Shown piece by piece: positions 11,742 through 24,160 of a stretch of 64,000 bases of DNA. The position numbers and the translations under genes are program-made. The stretch is from Amaurobius ferox (lineage: Eukaryota; Arthropoda; Arachnida; Araneae; Amaurobiidae), in NCBI GenBank assembly GCA_951213105.1, contig OX578138.1, positions 66,922,037 to 66,986,036 of the forward strand, read 5' to 3'. The notes beneath the pieces are model-generated. The model was not told where the DNA came from. It saw only the letters and a program-made list of their open reading frames with translations, and ran no database searches. Each line of letters opens with the position of its first letter. The first letter of the stretch is position 1.

Positions 11742-12540
11742 TTATTTTGTTTTGCAATGTATGGTGCTTAGCATCGAAAATAGTTGTCTTAATTGGAAAT
11801 TGGCCTAGTTAGGTTCTTTTCCGTGGTCGAGTTTTCGCCTGTTATGTTCCCGGTGGGGACTTCGGTAGGGTTCAGAGAGAGTTTACCCTCCCCCCCCCCC
11901 CTCCTCCCCTTAATTTTCTCCACTCGGAGAGAAAAATTTAAAATCCAGCTCTGTTAGGTTCGGTACAGTCGCCGACACTATGTGTGCAAAGATTCAGTCC
12001 TTCAGGCCATAGTAAGGCTGCTTAAATGGTCTGGAAAGGCATTTGAAAGTAAACCCATATTCTCTACCTTGGTGAGGGATCGTGAATTGAAACTCCGTCT
12101 ACGTTAGGTTATGTTCGATGATCTGTGCTATAATTGTGCAAAGTGCTAGCCTTTTATATCACCAGGGACTTCTGGAGGGTCTGAAAATGCTTTATGAGAA
12201 CCCCTATTTTCTCCGCCACCTGGGTGGGATGGGGGCTAAACCCAAAATCCAGTTCCGTTAAGTTCTATGCCGCAATCTGTGCAAAAATTCAGCCTTTTAA
12301 GTCAAAGGAGGACCTTTTAGAGGGCCTGGAAAGACTTTTTGAAAGCACCCCCCCCCCCCTCCTTTTTTTTCTTGATGAATTGAACTTCTTGATAAATTTT
12401 TCTTGACAAATTTCTTTAAATGGAAAATGCGGCTCCGTGAGGTACTATACTATAATCGATGCTATAAGTGTGAGAAGATTCAGCCTTCTAAGCCATTCGG
12501 GGCTTCTGAAGTGTCTGGAAAGACAATAAAGCGTTTGACA
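11742..12540. repeat. Degenerate tandem repeat (family D), about 4-5 units of 150-200 bp
   Basis: Repeated phrases recur in the same order: 'aatccagctctgttaggtt', 'gtgcaaagattcag', 'ccttttaagtca', 'ggtctggaaaggc', 'acccctattttctcc', each diverged and with C-runs of variable length. The same family appears at 42270-42565, including the leader 'atgtatggtgcttagc', so it is a dispersed repeat. The 70-codon frame inside it is not a gene. Confidence 0.75.
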
Positions 12541-14384
12541 CTCTAGATAATTATATCTAGTGATGTCTAGGGATGGAATTTTTATTATTTTGGAAATTTT
12601 TGTCAATACTGTGACGTTGTTTAAGTGTATACAAATGTATTTCATAAAAAACTAAGATGATTTAAGTACCATTGTAGAGGTATTTCCATTTTCATTTTTT
12701 TTTTTTTTTGTAATTTTCGTAATGTTCTTTTCTGATGGACCTATTTTCCTTGCTTTTTTTTTAGTATTATTATTAGTTTTCGTAGGACGTAGAAAAGTAA
12801 ATATAATGTTTTTAGGTTATATGTTTGCTTTAAATGACATATTTTAGTTTTTGAATTTTTGTTTCTTTTGGAGGGCGGTGGGGGAGAAGTTCATAAATGC
12901 ATTTTTATAAGGAATTTTATAGCAATTTTCGAACATAAAAAATCTTTGGTCTAGTAATGGCTTTTCAATGTGCACTTTGAGTTAAATATTCTGTCTATTG
13001 GTGGGTACTATCGCTATGAGTTCCACGTTATTGGATATATATTCATCTCTTGCAAGGCGATTAAATGTTTTATATCCCTTAATATTATGCATTTGAAGGG
13101 GGCAATACTTTTTTCTGCCCACGCTTGGCAATTAAAACACCGAAATAACAACACTTGTCCATGCCTTAGCAGAAAGTCCACAGCATGTCTTCAGGCTATA
13201 TATCACTCAATTACTTTACACCGAAGCAATTACACATTTTAAAACGCAGTTTATTGACATGTCCAATATGCGAACGATAAATCCTCTGTTTTGAAACAGT
13301 AGCTCAAATGCGATAAAAATCTCCGCCAAGTGTTAATAACTTGGCGATAAAACCACCCATTACACATTATTTCTCCCCACGCTTCCTTTCATATAAATTT
13401 CACTCTGCCCAATTTGTTTGATATTCTTAATAACCACAAAAAACAGATTAAGCTGGAACAGAAGTAAAAAAATAAACCCCACCAAGCCGAGATTGATGAA
13501 TGAGCGTATTGGCTTATAAAAGTTCAATTAGTATTGGACTTGGGCGTTGTCTAAAGTATTGATCAAGCTATTAGTAGTGTTGATGCTACCGTTTAAAGAT
13601 AATATCCCCTGGAAGAGGGGGTAAGAAATGTTAACTTGTGTAGGAGTTAAGAGGGGGGTAATAACAGGGTGAATCGAAGTAGGGGGAGAGGTTGAGTCCC
13701 TCTCGTAGGCGTCAATTTTTTAAAGACTTTAAATTTATTTTTTTGATCGCCAGAGTCCTCGGTCTTGTTGATCTATCACTCTGTCAGGAGGAATGATAAG
13801 ACTTATAAAAGCGTTAAATTGTCTATTATGAGTTTTAGAGATCGATTTAAAGATATAGAAAAGGGAAGACAGTTTCTGGGATTGATTGGGGAGTTTTGCT
13901 TCTTACGATTTTTAGTTCTAACGATTTTTTTTTTTTTTTTATATATATCGATATATCTGCTTCAGATGAGATTCGAGCCCTGTCCGGGCGCGAATCTTCA
14001 AGTACGACAAAAGCCGCAGGTTTTTGCGAAAAAGTGGGAGTTTATAAGCAACAGTGGTGATTGATCTGAAAAACGTGCATTGTAATTTCCCTACAATACA
14101 TAATAAATATAAAGGGAAAATATTGCAAAAGGCCTGGAATAAAAATTCCAACTCTAGGATTTCGATGGATTTTGACGCTTTGAGCATTCCTGGACGACGG
14201 CGCCGACTTTGCGGGTTCTAGACACTTTTTGAACTCGCAATAATTTTGTTTCGAGGTCTTCGAACTTCTAATATTTTTGCTCATATATAGTGGGGAAAAT
14301 TCATGCATAAATTTTGTTTCTTGTTATTAATTCTACAAGTTTTTCAATTTTTAATCCCTGTTATATAAAGTGTGTATGGAAATT
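12541..14384. other. AT-rich non-coding sequence
   Basis: No gene found. Contains poly(T) runs near 12700 and 13930 and G-runs near 13610-13690. The open frames of 80-99 codons here show no domain signature. At 13965-14010 there is a tRNA-like B-box-type string (gagattcgagccc) that may be a SINE remnant. Confidence 0.35.
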
Positions 14385-15090
14385 TACCCTCAGGCTGTTT
14401 ATTGTATTTTGAATACAAGCTTTTAACGCAGAAATGTTTTTAAAGAGAAATTTTTTGACATTTTTTAACATAGGTAAAAATGCCTAAAAATAAATGTTAC
14501 ATTTTTAACACTTTAAAACATAGTTGAAAATTTTTTATGACTTTCTTCATTCTATCTGTCTGTCCGCACGATAAGTGCCATAAAAATGACTATATCAAAA
14601 TGAAATTTTAGTATGTTGTTGAGACGGTCTGTGAGACATATGGAATGCAAATGAATAATATCACCCAATTAGTTTTGGATTGAACCCGGATTGAAAAAAT
14701 GAAATACATTAAACCCTATAGGACCTAATTATTCAAGCATTTTTTTGGCTAAATTAAAATTCACACATTGCTTCGAAAATTATAGGAAGTATTCAAATTA
14801 TCACATAAAGAATATAAAAAAATTTCAGCAAAATATATTCGGTAGTTTTTTAAATAAAAATTAAAATAATAATTACACCCACATAAAATGAAGAGATCAC
14901 GTGGCTCACTTCAAAATAAAATAAGGCATCCATCTTTTTTCCCAGTGTAAAAATCGTAATTTTTAAAGTTCTATTAAAATTATATTTAGTGTTGCATCCG
15001 TCCTACAACGGTTTTATTTTTGAGCATTTTCTTTGCATCTATATACTGTGCCAACGCAATTACAACATTTTTTAGTTTAAATGATCATCA
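14385..15090 (+). mobile_element. Family B repeat, copy 1
   Basis: Contains 'cttcattctatctgtctgtc', 'gagacggtctgtgagacat', 'ggattgaacccggattga' and 'gagatcacgtggctcact'. The same series of phrases occurs at 47470-47777 (+) and, inverted, twice at 58130-59225. There is no open frame of note and I cannot place it in a named class. Confidence 0.75.
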
Positions 15091-15377
15091 AACTTTCATT
15101 ATTTCTACAACGAGGCCTGATTTTAATGGATGCAAAATGCAAACAAGTTATATACTAATCGTAATGTATACTACTACACTGTTTATCATTTCCAAAGCAA
15201 CGATCTTTGAAATTTGAGAATTTATAAAAATCAAATTCTTCAAATGGAAAATCAAAACAAAATATGGCAAATAAAACTCTTTGGCGAAAGAAAATTTCAT
15301 TCGTGAATAAGTAACCGCCATGGACACAGGTATTACGATGTGCACGTAGTACTACTGTTTACTTTTTCATGGTTTTG
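15091..15377. other. AT-rich non-coding sequence
   Basis: Nothing recognised. Confidence 0.4.
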
Positions 15378-15553
15378 AATTCTTAAATGTTTCAATTAGT
15401 TGCATCCCTTTTAGCTAATAAATATTCATAGTTCATTTTAACGAATATATTATAAATATCCCATTCTCGTCGTCATTTATAGTATACTCCCCAAAACGAA
15501 CTATGAATATTTATTAGCTACAATACTTGCAACTAATTAACACATTGAAGAAT
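15378..15553. repeat. Foldback element with about 57-bp imperfect inverted arms
   Basis: The inner 22 nt of the arms are exact reverse complements (15413-15434 and 15498-15519; agctaataaatattcatag). The similarity continues outwards through gcaactaatt / aattagttgc. The central loop is about 63 bp. No TSD is obvious. Confidence 0.85.
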
Positions 15554-16120
15554 AAAAAACCACCAAATGCTAAAAATTGGCACTAAATGTACGTCGTAGA
15601 ATACCTGTATCCACTCCGGTTACAGTTTATATACCTTGTGAAATCCGGCTACAGTCAGACGGTTGCAGTTAACACCTCGCAGTACAAATTTGTAGTTAAT
15701 ATATCACATGCTGATATACTCATGCTCAGGGAATGAGCATCAACTAATCAGGGTCATCTAATATAAGGGCACAGTTTATATATTTTTTTAAAATAAATTT
15801 TTAAATCTTTGTATTTGCATATTTAAAAGTTTTTAATTAAAAATAACAAAAAATTAAATCTAAAAATTTTTATTATTCGATTTTTATGCGTTTATGACAT
15901 GTAATCGCACTGAAAGAGAGGGCTTTCAGTTATTCCTCTCTATCAGTGCCGTTCCCGTCCTAGATTGGACGGGTACCCGTCCTGAGAGAGATTGGACTGG
16001 AATTACCTAGATTAGACTGGAATTATTCCGTTCTGCCATATAGCAATGTTTATTTTAGGTGAAAGAGCTGAAAAGTTTCAGGAAACAAAGAGCAAATCTG
16101 GAGAAATGCATAATTGCATG
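15554..16120. other. Non-coding sequence
   Basis: AT-rich, with short internal direct repeats around 15600-15660 (ctccggttacag / aatccggctacag) and around 15950-16025 (repeated 'ttggac'). No gene. Confidence 0.35.
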
Positions 16121-16134
16121 AAAAAAAAAAAAAA

Positions 16135-17105
16135 TCTGATGTGGGCAACACATGACTTTCCTTATATAATGTAAAGAATTTTGTACTTTTACAGTAAAAA
16201 AATATATTTTTCTTATAGTAGATACTAATATTCTTTCCAAGATATTGAATTTTCGACAATTTGTCGTCATTTTCATTGATTTAGCGTCATATTAATCCAT
16301 TTGGCGAGATTTTCGTTAATTTGGCAACATTTCAAAAAAGTCGCCAAGTTGGCGACATTCTGCCAAATTCGTCGCCAAAATCTCGCCAAGCGTTATGCAC
16401 TAAGAAATAAGTTATTCTTACAGCAGATAAATGACTATTGGCATTCAAATACAAAAGTATTACTCAAAGTATCTTTTTTCATGAATGGAACGAGCTAGAT
16501 ACACGAGAATGATGTCACCCAATTTATCGCATGGTATTATTACATATGAAAAATGAACATGTTTCTCAATAGGAAATATTTTTTTTTTCATTTTATATGA
16601 CTTTTTAATAATTTTTTTGAAAAATGTGCAATATCTAGAGAACGGTTCATGTTAGCGTTCTAAAATTTATGTCAATCGTTTTCTAATGAAAAATTACACA
16701 AGAAATGTCTATTTGCGTAACTTTATTAGTGGTTTTGATTTTTTGACGATTTTTTAAAAAATTTACTCGAAAATTTAGGGGGGTTCTGAACATTCGATTA
16801 CGCATAAAAACAATAGGCTTCCAGTGTTTACAGATTGTGATTTTTGTACCAAATTTGGTTCGAATCGGTCCATTCGTTCGTCAGTTATCGTCTCCACAGA
16901 CTCACTGACACACACACACACATACTTTCACACACACAGACACACACACACACACACACACACATACACACACACAGACATCACTTCAAAAATGTTTGAT
17001 TCGTGATCAGGGATGCTTGAAACGTGCTCTCCCGTCGAAAACTCCATTTCGAATTTTCGACCCCGTCACAATACTTTCCTTATACATTATGTATATAAGG
17101 AAAGT
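16135..17105 (-). mobile_element. Family A element, copy 3
   Basis: Complete copy in minus orientation. A run of A (16121-16134) precedes the terminus tctgatgtgggcaacacatg. The internal hairpin is at about 16300-16392, with exact 13-bp outer arms ttggcgagatttt / aaaatctcgccaa and a central gtcgccaagttggcgac. A CA microsatellite spans about 16908-16980, and the head hairpin is at 17073-17105, followed by AAAAA. No coding capacity. Confidence 0.88.
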
Positions 17106-17385
17106 AAAAAATGTAAGCTCTTAATAACAAATAAATAAAAAAAATTGTATTTGAATTTGATACGTTTATGCCACACACCAAATTTCCATTATTAATTTTA
17201 TATAATATAACAGTTTTCCCATATTTCATAAATTTACATGATCCTTAAATCTAAAAGTCTACGTTAATGTTTTTCTTTCTAAATTTAATTATATCTTAAG
17301 CCAGAAGGCACCAACATTTTTAGTGGTTCATATTGGAAAACGAAAACGCCCACTGTAACTTCCCATCCGATGATAACTGCCTCTA

Positions 17386-17540
17386 ACTCACCTTTGTAAA
17401 GAGCCGTGCTGCCCCAATCGGGAATCGAACCCTGGATCTCCGAACTGGTCAGCCGACGCTCTACCGTTGAGCTACTGGGGCGAAATTGCAAGCTCTTTTT
17501 GTCGAAGTGGACTACGCACCTTTCAGAGATTATGATATTC
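17386..17540 (-). mobile_element. tRNA-derived SINE, second family
   Basis: On the minus strand, a 72-nt tRNA-like head (plus-strand 17410-17481) has a closing stem gcccc/gggg, A-box-like tagctcaacggtagagc and a perfect B-box gggttcgattccc. It is preceded by a leader 'cttcgacaaaaagagcttgc' and followed by 'ggctctttacaaagg'. The anticodon loop lacks the invariant T33 and its stem is weak. The leader and tail recur at 19395-19545, 29808-29935 and 30542-30632, so I call it a SINE rather than a tRNA gene. Confidence 0.75.
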
Positions 17541-18159
17541 CAGTTCAAAATCGTATTGCAGCTGCAAGGCCTGATTAACCAAACAATTTAGGGGAAGCAC
17601 AACCACATTTGGGGGGGGGGGGGGGGCATTTTGATTTTATGAGCGTGGTCCAAGAAATTTTCCTATGCACTCATTAGTGGTCGAATAATTCCGTTCTGAA
17701 CAACTAATAGATCTCATCAACAAACAGATTTTTTTTAAACTGATTGCTGTACCAAAATTCCTAAACTATAGCCTATTTTATTATTTAATCACGGGTTATC
17801 CCTGTTTACTTTTGCAATTAGTTCTAACTCAAGGATTAACTGCCATGGTACATTTTTTATTAACAGTTTAATATTTAAATTAAAAAAAAAAAAAATATGG
17901 ACAATACAAATTTGGGCTCAGACAACCAAAATATTTCTTTGTTTGCTTATACGAGCAAGATACTATTTAACTCAACTATTTAACCAATAACGTGAATAGT
18001 TTTTAAAAGTGCATCAAATCGGGGATGCAATTTAGGGACCACTTTAAATCCTTTGAAGGGAAGCACGTACTTACCGTACTTTTTCAATAATTAGGCACTG
18101 TACAGCTGACGAAGCAACGCCACTTCTGTTTTGTGGAATATTTGAATAAAAATTCGGTG
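17541..18159. other. Non-coding sequence
   Basis: Contains a G-run at about 17611-17627 and AT-rich sequence; no gene. Confidence 0.4.
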
Positions 18160-18400
18160 TTCTGTTTTCTTTTTTGCATCGCAACGGTCTTCAACTTAAT
18201 TACTTCTCAGATCAACACTAGATGGCAGCACCACAGCACGAGGTGTGGTGCCACTCTGAAGGAGCCGCGAGATTTGGGTGTTGACCTACCTATTCGCTGA
18301 AAGTCAGGCAACAAGTTTTTAACAAATGATTCATGACCCTAACTGGGATGAAATTTGTCAGCGGCGCTATTTAATAACAATGACCGCGAGCTTAAAGGGA
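18160..18400. promoter_or_regulatory. GC-elevated island with CTCF-like core and inverted repeat
   Basis: Unique mixed-composition sequence. At 18216-18230 it has cactagatggcagca, similar to the CTCF core. This partly overlaps a perfect 8-bp inverted repeat gcaccaca (18228-18235) / tgtggtgc (18244-18251). The rest is free of the window's repeat families. Candidate insulator or enhancer, judged from motif resemblance only. Confidence 0.3.
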
Positions 18401-19394
18401 AAAAAAAATAATAATAATCGCCACACTGAGACGGGATAAAATATGATCATGTAAACAGTTTTATTTTGGAAGTGACAGCTTTTTTTGTGATTAAAATCTG
18501 ATGGAACTTGGACAGAACTATCATGTATCCGCCATTTTGATTCTAAAATTGAAATATTTTGTCTGAATGCATCGCAAACAATATTGGGCTATAAATTCAC
18601 TGGATCAGAGTTGTCGTGAACCTATGGCATTTTTCAAACACTTTGATATTCTAATTTGTAAAAATAACTTTCCATACTTGCTAAGTATAATTAATACTTT
18701 TAATTTGCTTCTTTTAAAATGCAAGTGAAAAAATATGAAAAAAAATATATATTTCAAATTATATTTTATGTGCGACAATATATATTTTATGTGCACACTG
18801 TCTAGCAATTGAGCAATCTTATATTGTTCTCCTAAATCAGAAGATCAAAAATATATTATTTTTGAATGCAAGCTAAGCAATGGAGCATTTTTTAATTTCC
18901 CAATATAGATTGCTTATTGGAATCATGGCCACCTATACTAACAGCTGGCTACCCCACAGACATTTGTTACGGGGCCCTCTTCGTATTTGATTTTCCCTCC
19001 TTGTGAATCTTTCGTGTCTTCCCCTCCCCTAAATTGAAATCGAGTGGACGCCCCCCCCCCCCACTCCCAAAAGTGCCTATTCATCATGTAGGCGGGATAT
19101 GTTGGAATTGCTGAAAATATATGAATTATTTTACTTGCATTTCTAGGAACTACGTAAATGTAAACAGAAAGGATCACTAATTAGTGCTATGCGGACAAAC
19201 GAACGGAACGAATTGACTGTAGCCCCACCTTAAAGAGTATAATATTTTCCCAATATAATTTTAAACATATCACATGTTTATACACACAAAATCAATCTAT
19301 CGGAAACGCAACCAAAGTTAGGACCCCCAATTGCATACAAAAGAATAAATGGTCCATGGATCGCTCCACTCCTACTTCGGCATGCAATAACCTC
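18401..19394. other. Non-coding sequence
   Basis: AT-rich, with a C-run near 19050. No gene recognised. Confidence 0.4.
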
Positions 19395-19545
19395 AAAAAA
19401 AAAAAAATCTACAATTTTGCGAACCTTATAAAGAACTTTGCTGTCGCAACTGGGAATTTTACCTTGGATCTTCTTATTGTCCGACAGACGCCTTACCGAT
19501 GAGTAACTGGGGCGGCATTGCAAGCCCTTATCGTAGAAGTGAACT
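19395..19545 (-). mobile_element. tRNA-derived SINE, second family, decayed copy
   Basis: The minus strand shares the leader 'gggcttgcaatgcc', the A-box-like region 'agttactcatcggtaaggcg' and the downstream 'gttctttataagg' with the copy at 17386-17540. The B-box is damaged (aaaattccc). Confidence 0.65.
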
Positions 19546-19614
19546 CTGGATTCTCCAGCCTCTAATGTTAGATTGACGTGAAAAAAACAACTTACTGACC
19601 AGCTCCTGCTATTT

Positions 19615-19800
19615 TTACCTCAGATTAGCCACTTACGGACCCACATGTTTAACGTGATCGTACTCCGCGTGAACACGGCGGCAGTTTTGGCAGTGGCGGG
19701 AATCAAACCCTGCCCGTCCGAGTGCATTCCTGCGTGTTAACCACTGGCCTGTAGAACCTGCAAATTCGTATCGTCGAAGTGGGCTCTACAACGTCTCTAG
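19615..19800 (-). mobile_element. Chimeric SINE fragment
   Basis: On the minus strand, a leader of the second SINE family (cccacttcgacgatacg) runs straight into a tRNA-like head (ccagtggttaacacgc, B-box gggtttgattccc). The body that follows, 'aaaactgccgccgtgttcac', belongs to the first SINE family (compare 29965 and 38414). The 3' half of that family is missing. Confidence 0.65.
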
Positions 19801-20599
19801 ACTGTCAAGTCCCTCCTATAACCCAGCCGACTTCAAATTTCTTAATTATAGCGGAGAGTCTTAGCTAATAAATTATAATTTTTAACTCTTCCCAGTTCTT
19901 TAACTCTTAACAGAATTATAGAAACAAAATGGCTGACAAGTAGCACTGTAACATCGTAGACGCTGACATGTACAGAAATCGTCTCCTTGGACACAACCGG
20001 TTTCGCACTTCTGCGGAACATGGATTGATGAATGATTCCAATTTCTGTCGGGTGTATCTATGTTTAGGAAATTTTCCATGCTTGGCGCTTGGTCAGTGTG
20101 AAAGTTGGTCACATTTCCTTTCTCAAATTTTATTAATTTCCGTGAGTTATTGGATTGGAGGGGGGGCGGGGGAGGGGGATCTCACATGAAGGAGACGGGT
20201 AATGGTAAGTTGACGGGTGCCGTCCATGTTGTGGAACGTGTAATTTTGATGGATAGCATTAATGAGAACTGGCAAAGTGAGAATTAAATGGCGAGCATAA
20301 ATTAACAGATGTCGAATGTTGTTCATTTTCGAACCGTGGGAAAATGTTCAGTTTTCCTCTGAACAGTGTCGGATTTACTATGAACTTAATGAACTTTATC
20401 GCCAGGATACGGCAAAAAAAGAGGCGACAGAGATTTAGATTTTTATTTATTTATTTATTTTAAATATTTTCTGACTTTCATGCAGAAGTTAACATTTTTA
20501 TAAAACAATTTCTTGAGTGTGCGTTTCCACTCAACTTTTTCATACATTCACATTCACATAGTGTTTAGTTCTACTTGCTTCACGATCATTATCGGAATG
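19801..20599. other. Non-coding sequence
   Basis: Includes a G-rich run (20157-20179). The 60-81 codon frames here have no recognisable domains. Confidence 0.35.
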
Positions 20600-20692
20600 G
20601 CGAAATTTTATATATTTCTCAGACTTTGGAGTAATTTTATATATTTCTCAGACTTTGGAGTAATTTCATATATTTCTCAGTCATAACAGGGA
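20600..20692. repeat. Short tandem repeat, three units of about 31-34 bp
   Basis: The phrase 'tatatatttctcagacttt' occurs three times in succession; the third copy is partial. Confidence 0.85.
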
Positions 20693-21645
20693 TTTATATG
20701 ACGTTAACATTACATAAATATTTTAGACTTTGTAGCATCATAGAAACCTTTAAATATGTTTTGGCGTACGTCCCCTGAAATTGCAAATCCGCATCTGAAA
20801 TTCCAATACTTGTGAGCCTCTGATAAGAAATATAGTCCATGCGTATTAAATACAATTACTATTTAAAAACACAAATTTTGCTGTATAAAACTAAGTGTTT
20901 GGATTCATATCAACGGATTTTAAAATGTTAAAGTCAAATTTCTGCTTATATTTTCCACATATCAATTCTTATTTGATATTTAAATATAACTATGTCAGTA
21001 CAGCAACCATATATGAATTTTCGTTATAAAGATTAAATTGAGTAGGAAGTCACTTATAGCTTTTACCTAGTAATCAATTTAGGTTTGCGAGGAATATATA
21101 GGCTATAAAATTGTTACTTGATTACTTACATTTATCGATTTATTGAATAAAATTATCATTATTTTGGTACAGAATAAATTCAATGTCAAACATTTTGCAA
21201 GAAAAAATTTCACTGAAACAAAATTACATTTGATTGAATATCTAAACTAATGAATAAATCTGCAAATGTTGCAAATACTATACTGATGCTTTCAAACACA
21301 CTGTTTTGCAATCCGTAAAGCATTTCACTTTGTAATTTCCAATGCATTTATTGAAATGAATAATATGTAATTTAATAAAGAATGCATTAGTGGCAACACG
21401 TTTCTAATACACGTCAGACATGCCAGAAGGAGCAAAGGTCTTTCGATCTAACAACAGACCTTTTCGCATGCTTTCAACGTTCCTACTTGGTATGCATTAA
21501 ACAAGACGATGAAGAACTTCGTGATTTTATTGTGCTCAGTCACTGTTATATATTGCTGAAAGTATGTGAGAGATAGGTTTTGCAGTTTTATTCTTTGTTG
21601 AAGTTTTACTTTTTTGTTGAAGAAGCACAAGATTATAAAGTTCAT
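20693..21645. other. AT-rich non-coding sequence
   Basis: Nothing recognised. Confidence 0.4.
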
Positions 21646-21647
21646 TC

Positions 21648-21740
21648 ACATTCAGGGTAACTCAGTTGGTAGAACACTTGTATCTAGAGCAAATAATTGC
21701 AGGTTCGAACCTTGAGCCGGGTGAACTTTTAAGGATATTC
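21648..21740 (+). mobile_element. tRNA-like SINE remnant
   Basis: A-box-like gtaactcagttggtagaac and a good B-box aggttcgaacctt lie the right distance apart (about 50 nt). The acceptor stem does not pair convincingly and the anticodon arm is not standard, so this is more likely a retroposed tRNA head than a gene. Confidence 0.5.
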
Positions 21741-21769
21741 AACAGTTAGTTGAATTTACAGTTACCCAC

Positions 21770-22500
21770 TTGCTGAGAACAAAATGTATCCATGTTATTA
21801 ATTAGAATATCCAAGATACTTCTGTACGTTAGACACATTATCTGAGAACGAAGTTTATCCATATAATTATTTAGCATATTTGTAACCTGTGCATTTCCAT
21901 AAGCTGGGCATATTTGGTGAGAACGAAATTTATCCATATCATTGAGGTACAAATCTGTAATCTAGATACTTCCATAAGTAGGACAAATTTGATGAGAATG
22001 AAATATATCCATATCATTGAGGTACATAATCTATAATCTGGATACTTCCATAAGTGGGACACAGTTGATGAGAACGAAATTATCCATATCATTGAGGTAC
22101 ACAATATATAATCTGGATGCTTCCGTAAGTTGGGCACATTTGATGAGAACGAAATTTATCCATATCATTGAGGTACTATCTAGATACTTCCATATCTATA
22201 ATCTATAGATACTTCCATAAGTGGGACACATTTCATGAGAACGAAATTTATCCATACCATTGAGGTACATAATCTATAATCTAAATGCTTCCGTAAGTTG
22301 GGCACATTTGATGAGAACGAAATTTAGTCATATCATTGAGGTACCCAATCTATAATCTGAATACTTTCGTAAGTTGAACACATTTGATGAGAATGAAATG
22401 TATCCATATCATTGAGGTACACAATCTATAATCTGGATACATTCGTAAGTTGGGTACATTTGATGAGAACGAAATTTATCCATATCATTAATGGGCATAT
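21770..22500. repeat. Tandem array, unit about 75-76 bp, about ten copies
   Basis: The string 'gagaacgaaatttatcc' or a variant recurs near 21775, 21844, 21922, 21995, 22069, 22144, 22237, 22313, 22389 and 22463. Each is followed by 'catatcattgaggtac', 'aatctataatctg' and 'cttccataagt'. Units are diverged and one carries a small insertion. The apparent 63-88 codon frames come from the repeat. Confidence 0.9.
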
Positions 22501-23180
22501 CTATACTTATTACATAATGGGTATATCTATATGGGCATTATCCATATCATTAATGGGCAACTCTAGCATCTCTCTGGACAAATATTCTGGAGTCGTGACT
22601 GTCCAAATTACAGAAGTTTCACTGTAATTGTGTACTCGAAGTGATGTACGCAAATATGTTGCTTATATGCCAAATAAGAGAATGAAAGAGTACATCTCCA
22701 TCGCTACATGTGTCTTTTCAATGAGAAGTTTATGCCTGTCCTTCGACATTTAATATTGAACACTACAGGGGATGCAATTTTGTCCAAAGTTTTAGAAAAA
22801 AAAATATGACGAATAAGCCCTCGTTTAATAAAATGTCAATATGAAGAAAACATGAAAGATTACTGTAAATTTAAATAATATGTAGTGTAAAATAAAGTGT
22901 TACAAAAAAACCCATTATCGTATTTAACGTAATTTTGGGCAAGCAGACTGTATGCACTCTGTTTCAAAAAAATATATGCACTCTTAATATATTGAGCTAC
23001 AGCTGCGTAATACGGCATGCAAATGTTGTTTTAAGAGATATGCAAATAATCGAACTGTCAGCGACCCATGTAACGCGCATGAGAACAACGCATCGTGCAG
23101 AAATTAAAACGACCGGTGTTCTCACTCACGGGCAATTGAAACTGAATTTTCTACTTTGATACTGCAAGTTGTGTACAAAG
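22501..23180. other. Non-coding sequence, probably the 5' part of the adjacent Tc1-like element
   Basis: Just left of the transposase remnant. I could not define terminal inverted repeats, so the element's left end is unknown. Confidence 0.35.
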
Positions 23181-24039
23181 ATGCCTTTGAGACGTACTCG
23201 ACAGCTCTAAGATTAATTCTCAGATTTAGAGAGAGGTCGCATCATATGCCTAAGGGAGCGGTTGGTCCATCAGACGTATCAGCTGCCATTCTGGTGGGAG
23301 CTATACGGTAGTTATTTAGTATTGGCAACAATGGATCAGAGAAGACGCATGTAACCGTCTTAGAGGCTCAGGATACCCCAGATAGACAACTGCTCGAGAG
23401 GATCGTGCAGTCATGAGAAAAATCACATCCACAGTAATGTCGTCGCTATCAGTCAATGCATTCGAACGCATTTCCATCCTCCACGTATCCTACATCAAAG
23501 GATACTATTCAGAAATGACTAGCAGAAGGTAGGATTAGGTATCTACTTCCTTTATGTGCCTACCACTGACCCCTCAACATAGGCAGGGCGGTCTGGATTG
23601 GTGTCGAGCTTGGTCAACCTCGACAGTGCCCGATTGGAGGCATGTTGTCTGTAGCTACGAATTCTGCTTCCCTCTCAGTTGTCGAGCGGCACACGGGCAT
23701 AACACATGGTATGACAGTCGATCTCCTCTAGTTGTGCTGCAAGTCAATTTGACGGCTCTCTTGTACGTCGACGATATTCTGCAGCCGACTGTTCTGCTAT
23801 GCTGTCAAGTCATCCAGGTTCCATTTACCAACAAGACAACGATCGACTTTTTCAACAATGTATTCGATGATTTAAAACCTCCTCTTAGCCGGCCATCCAG
23901 ATCCCCAGACCTATCATCAACAGAACACGTCTGGGACATGCTGGAACGGCAATTGCAACCTCTCAGAATACCGCTAAATCAACTAATACTAAGAGATCAA
24001 CTAACTATAACTTACCGAAGTCCATTGACGTATAGCTAG
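23181..24039 (+). pseudogene. Tc1-like DDE transposase, broken
   Basis: The reading starts at ATG 23181 with MPLRRTRQL, typical of Tc1-family transposases with paired helix-turn-helix DNA-binding domains. It continues through ISCHSGGSY- and GSGYP-like pieces in shifted frames with several stops. The longest surviving frame, 23554-24039, keeps LPLTPQHR, LDWCRAWS, PSRSPDLSSTEHVWDMLERQL and a C-terminal helix. Family members cut and paste using a DD34E catalytic triad. Here the first catalytic context reads CSYE rather than the usual SDE, and the second (QQDN) is visible only in another frame. It is dead, roughly 280 codons against a normal 330-350, with the terminal repeats not identified. Confidence 0.85.
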
Positions 24040-24160
24040 GGGAGTAGGTTTCAAGTCATAATCACCCCATTAACAGAATAAATACATTATTTTTTCAGTG
24101 GACCCACATTGCTTAAACAATAGTAGACTGCTAACTCCCATTATATAGTCGTTACCGTCC

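Noticed and set aside
8675..17105. Classical Helitron assignment for family A
   Set aside because: One strand starts TC and the other end has a hairpin, but the CTRR end and AT target were not seen, so I left it unclassified.
17410..17481. tRNA gene on the minus strand
   Set aside because: Although the acceptor stem and B-box look good, the anticodon loop lacks T33, its stem is weak, and leader and tail recur in other SINE copies.
21448..22208. Short open frames with repeated LDTSISGT/MRTKLSI-like pieces
   Set aside because: They are translations of the 76-bp tandem array and switch frame between units.
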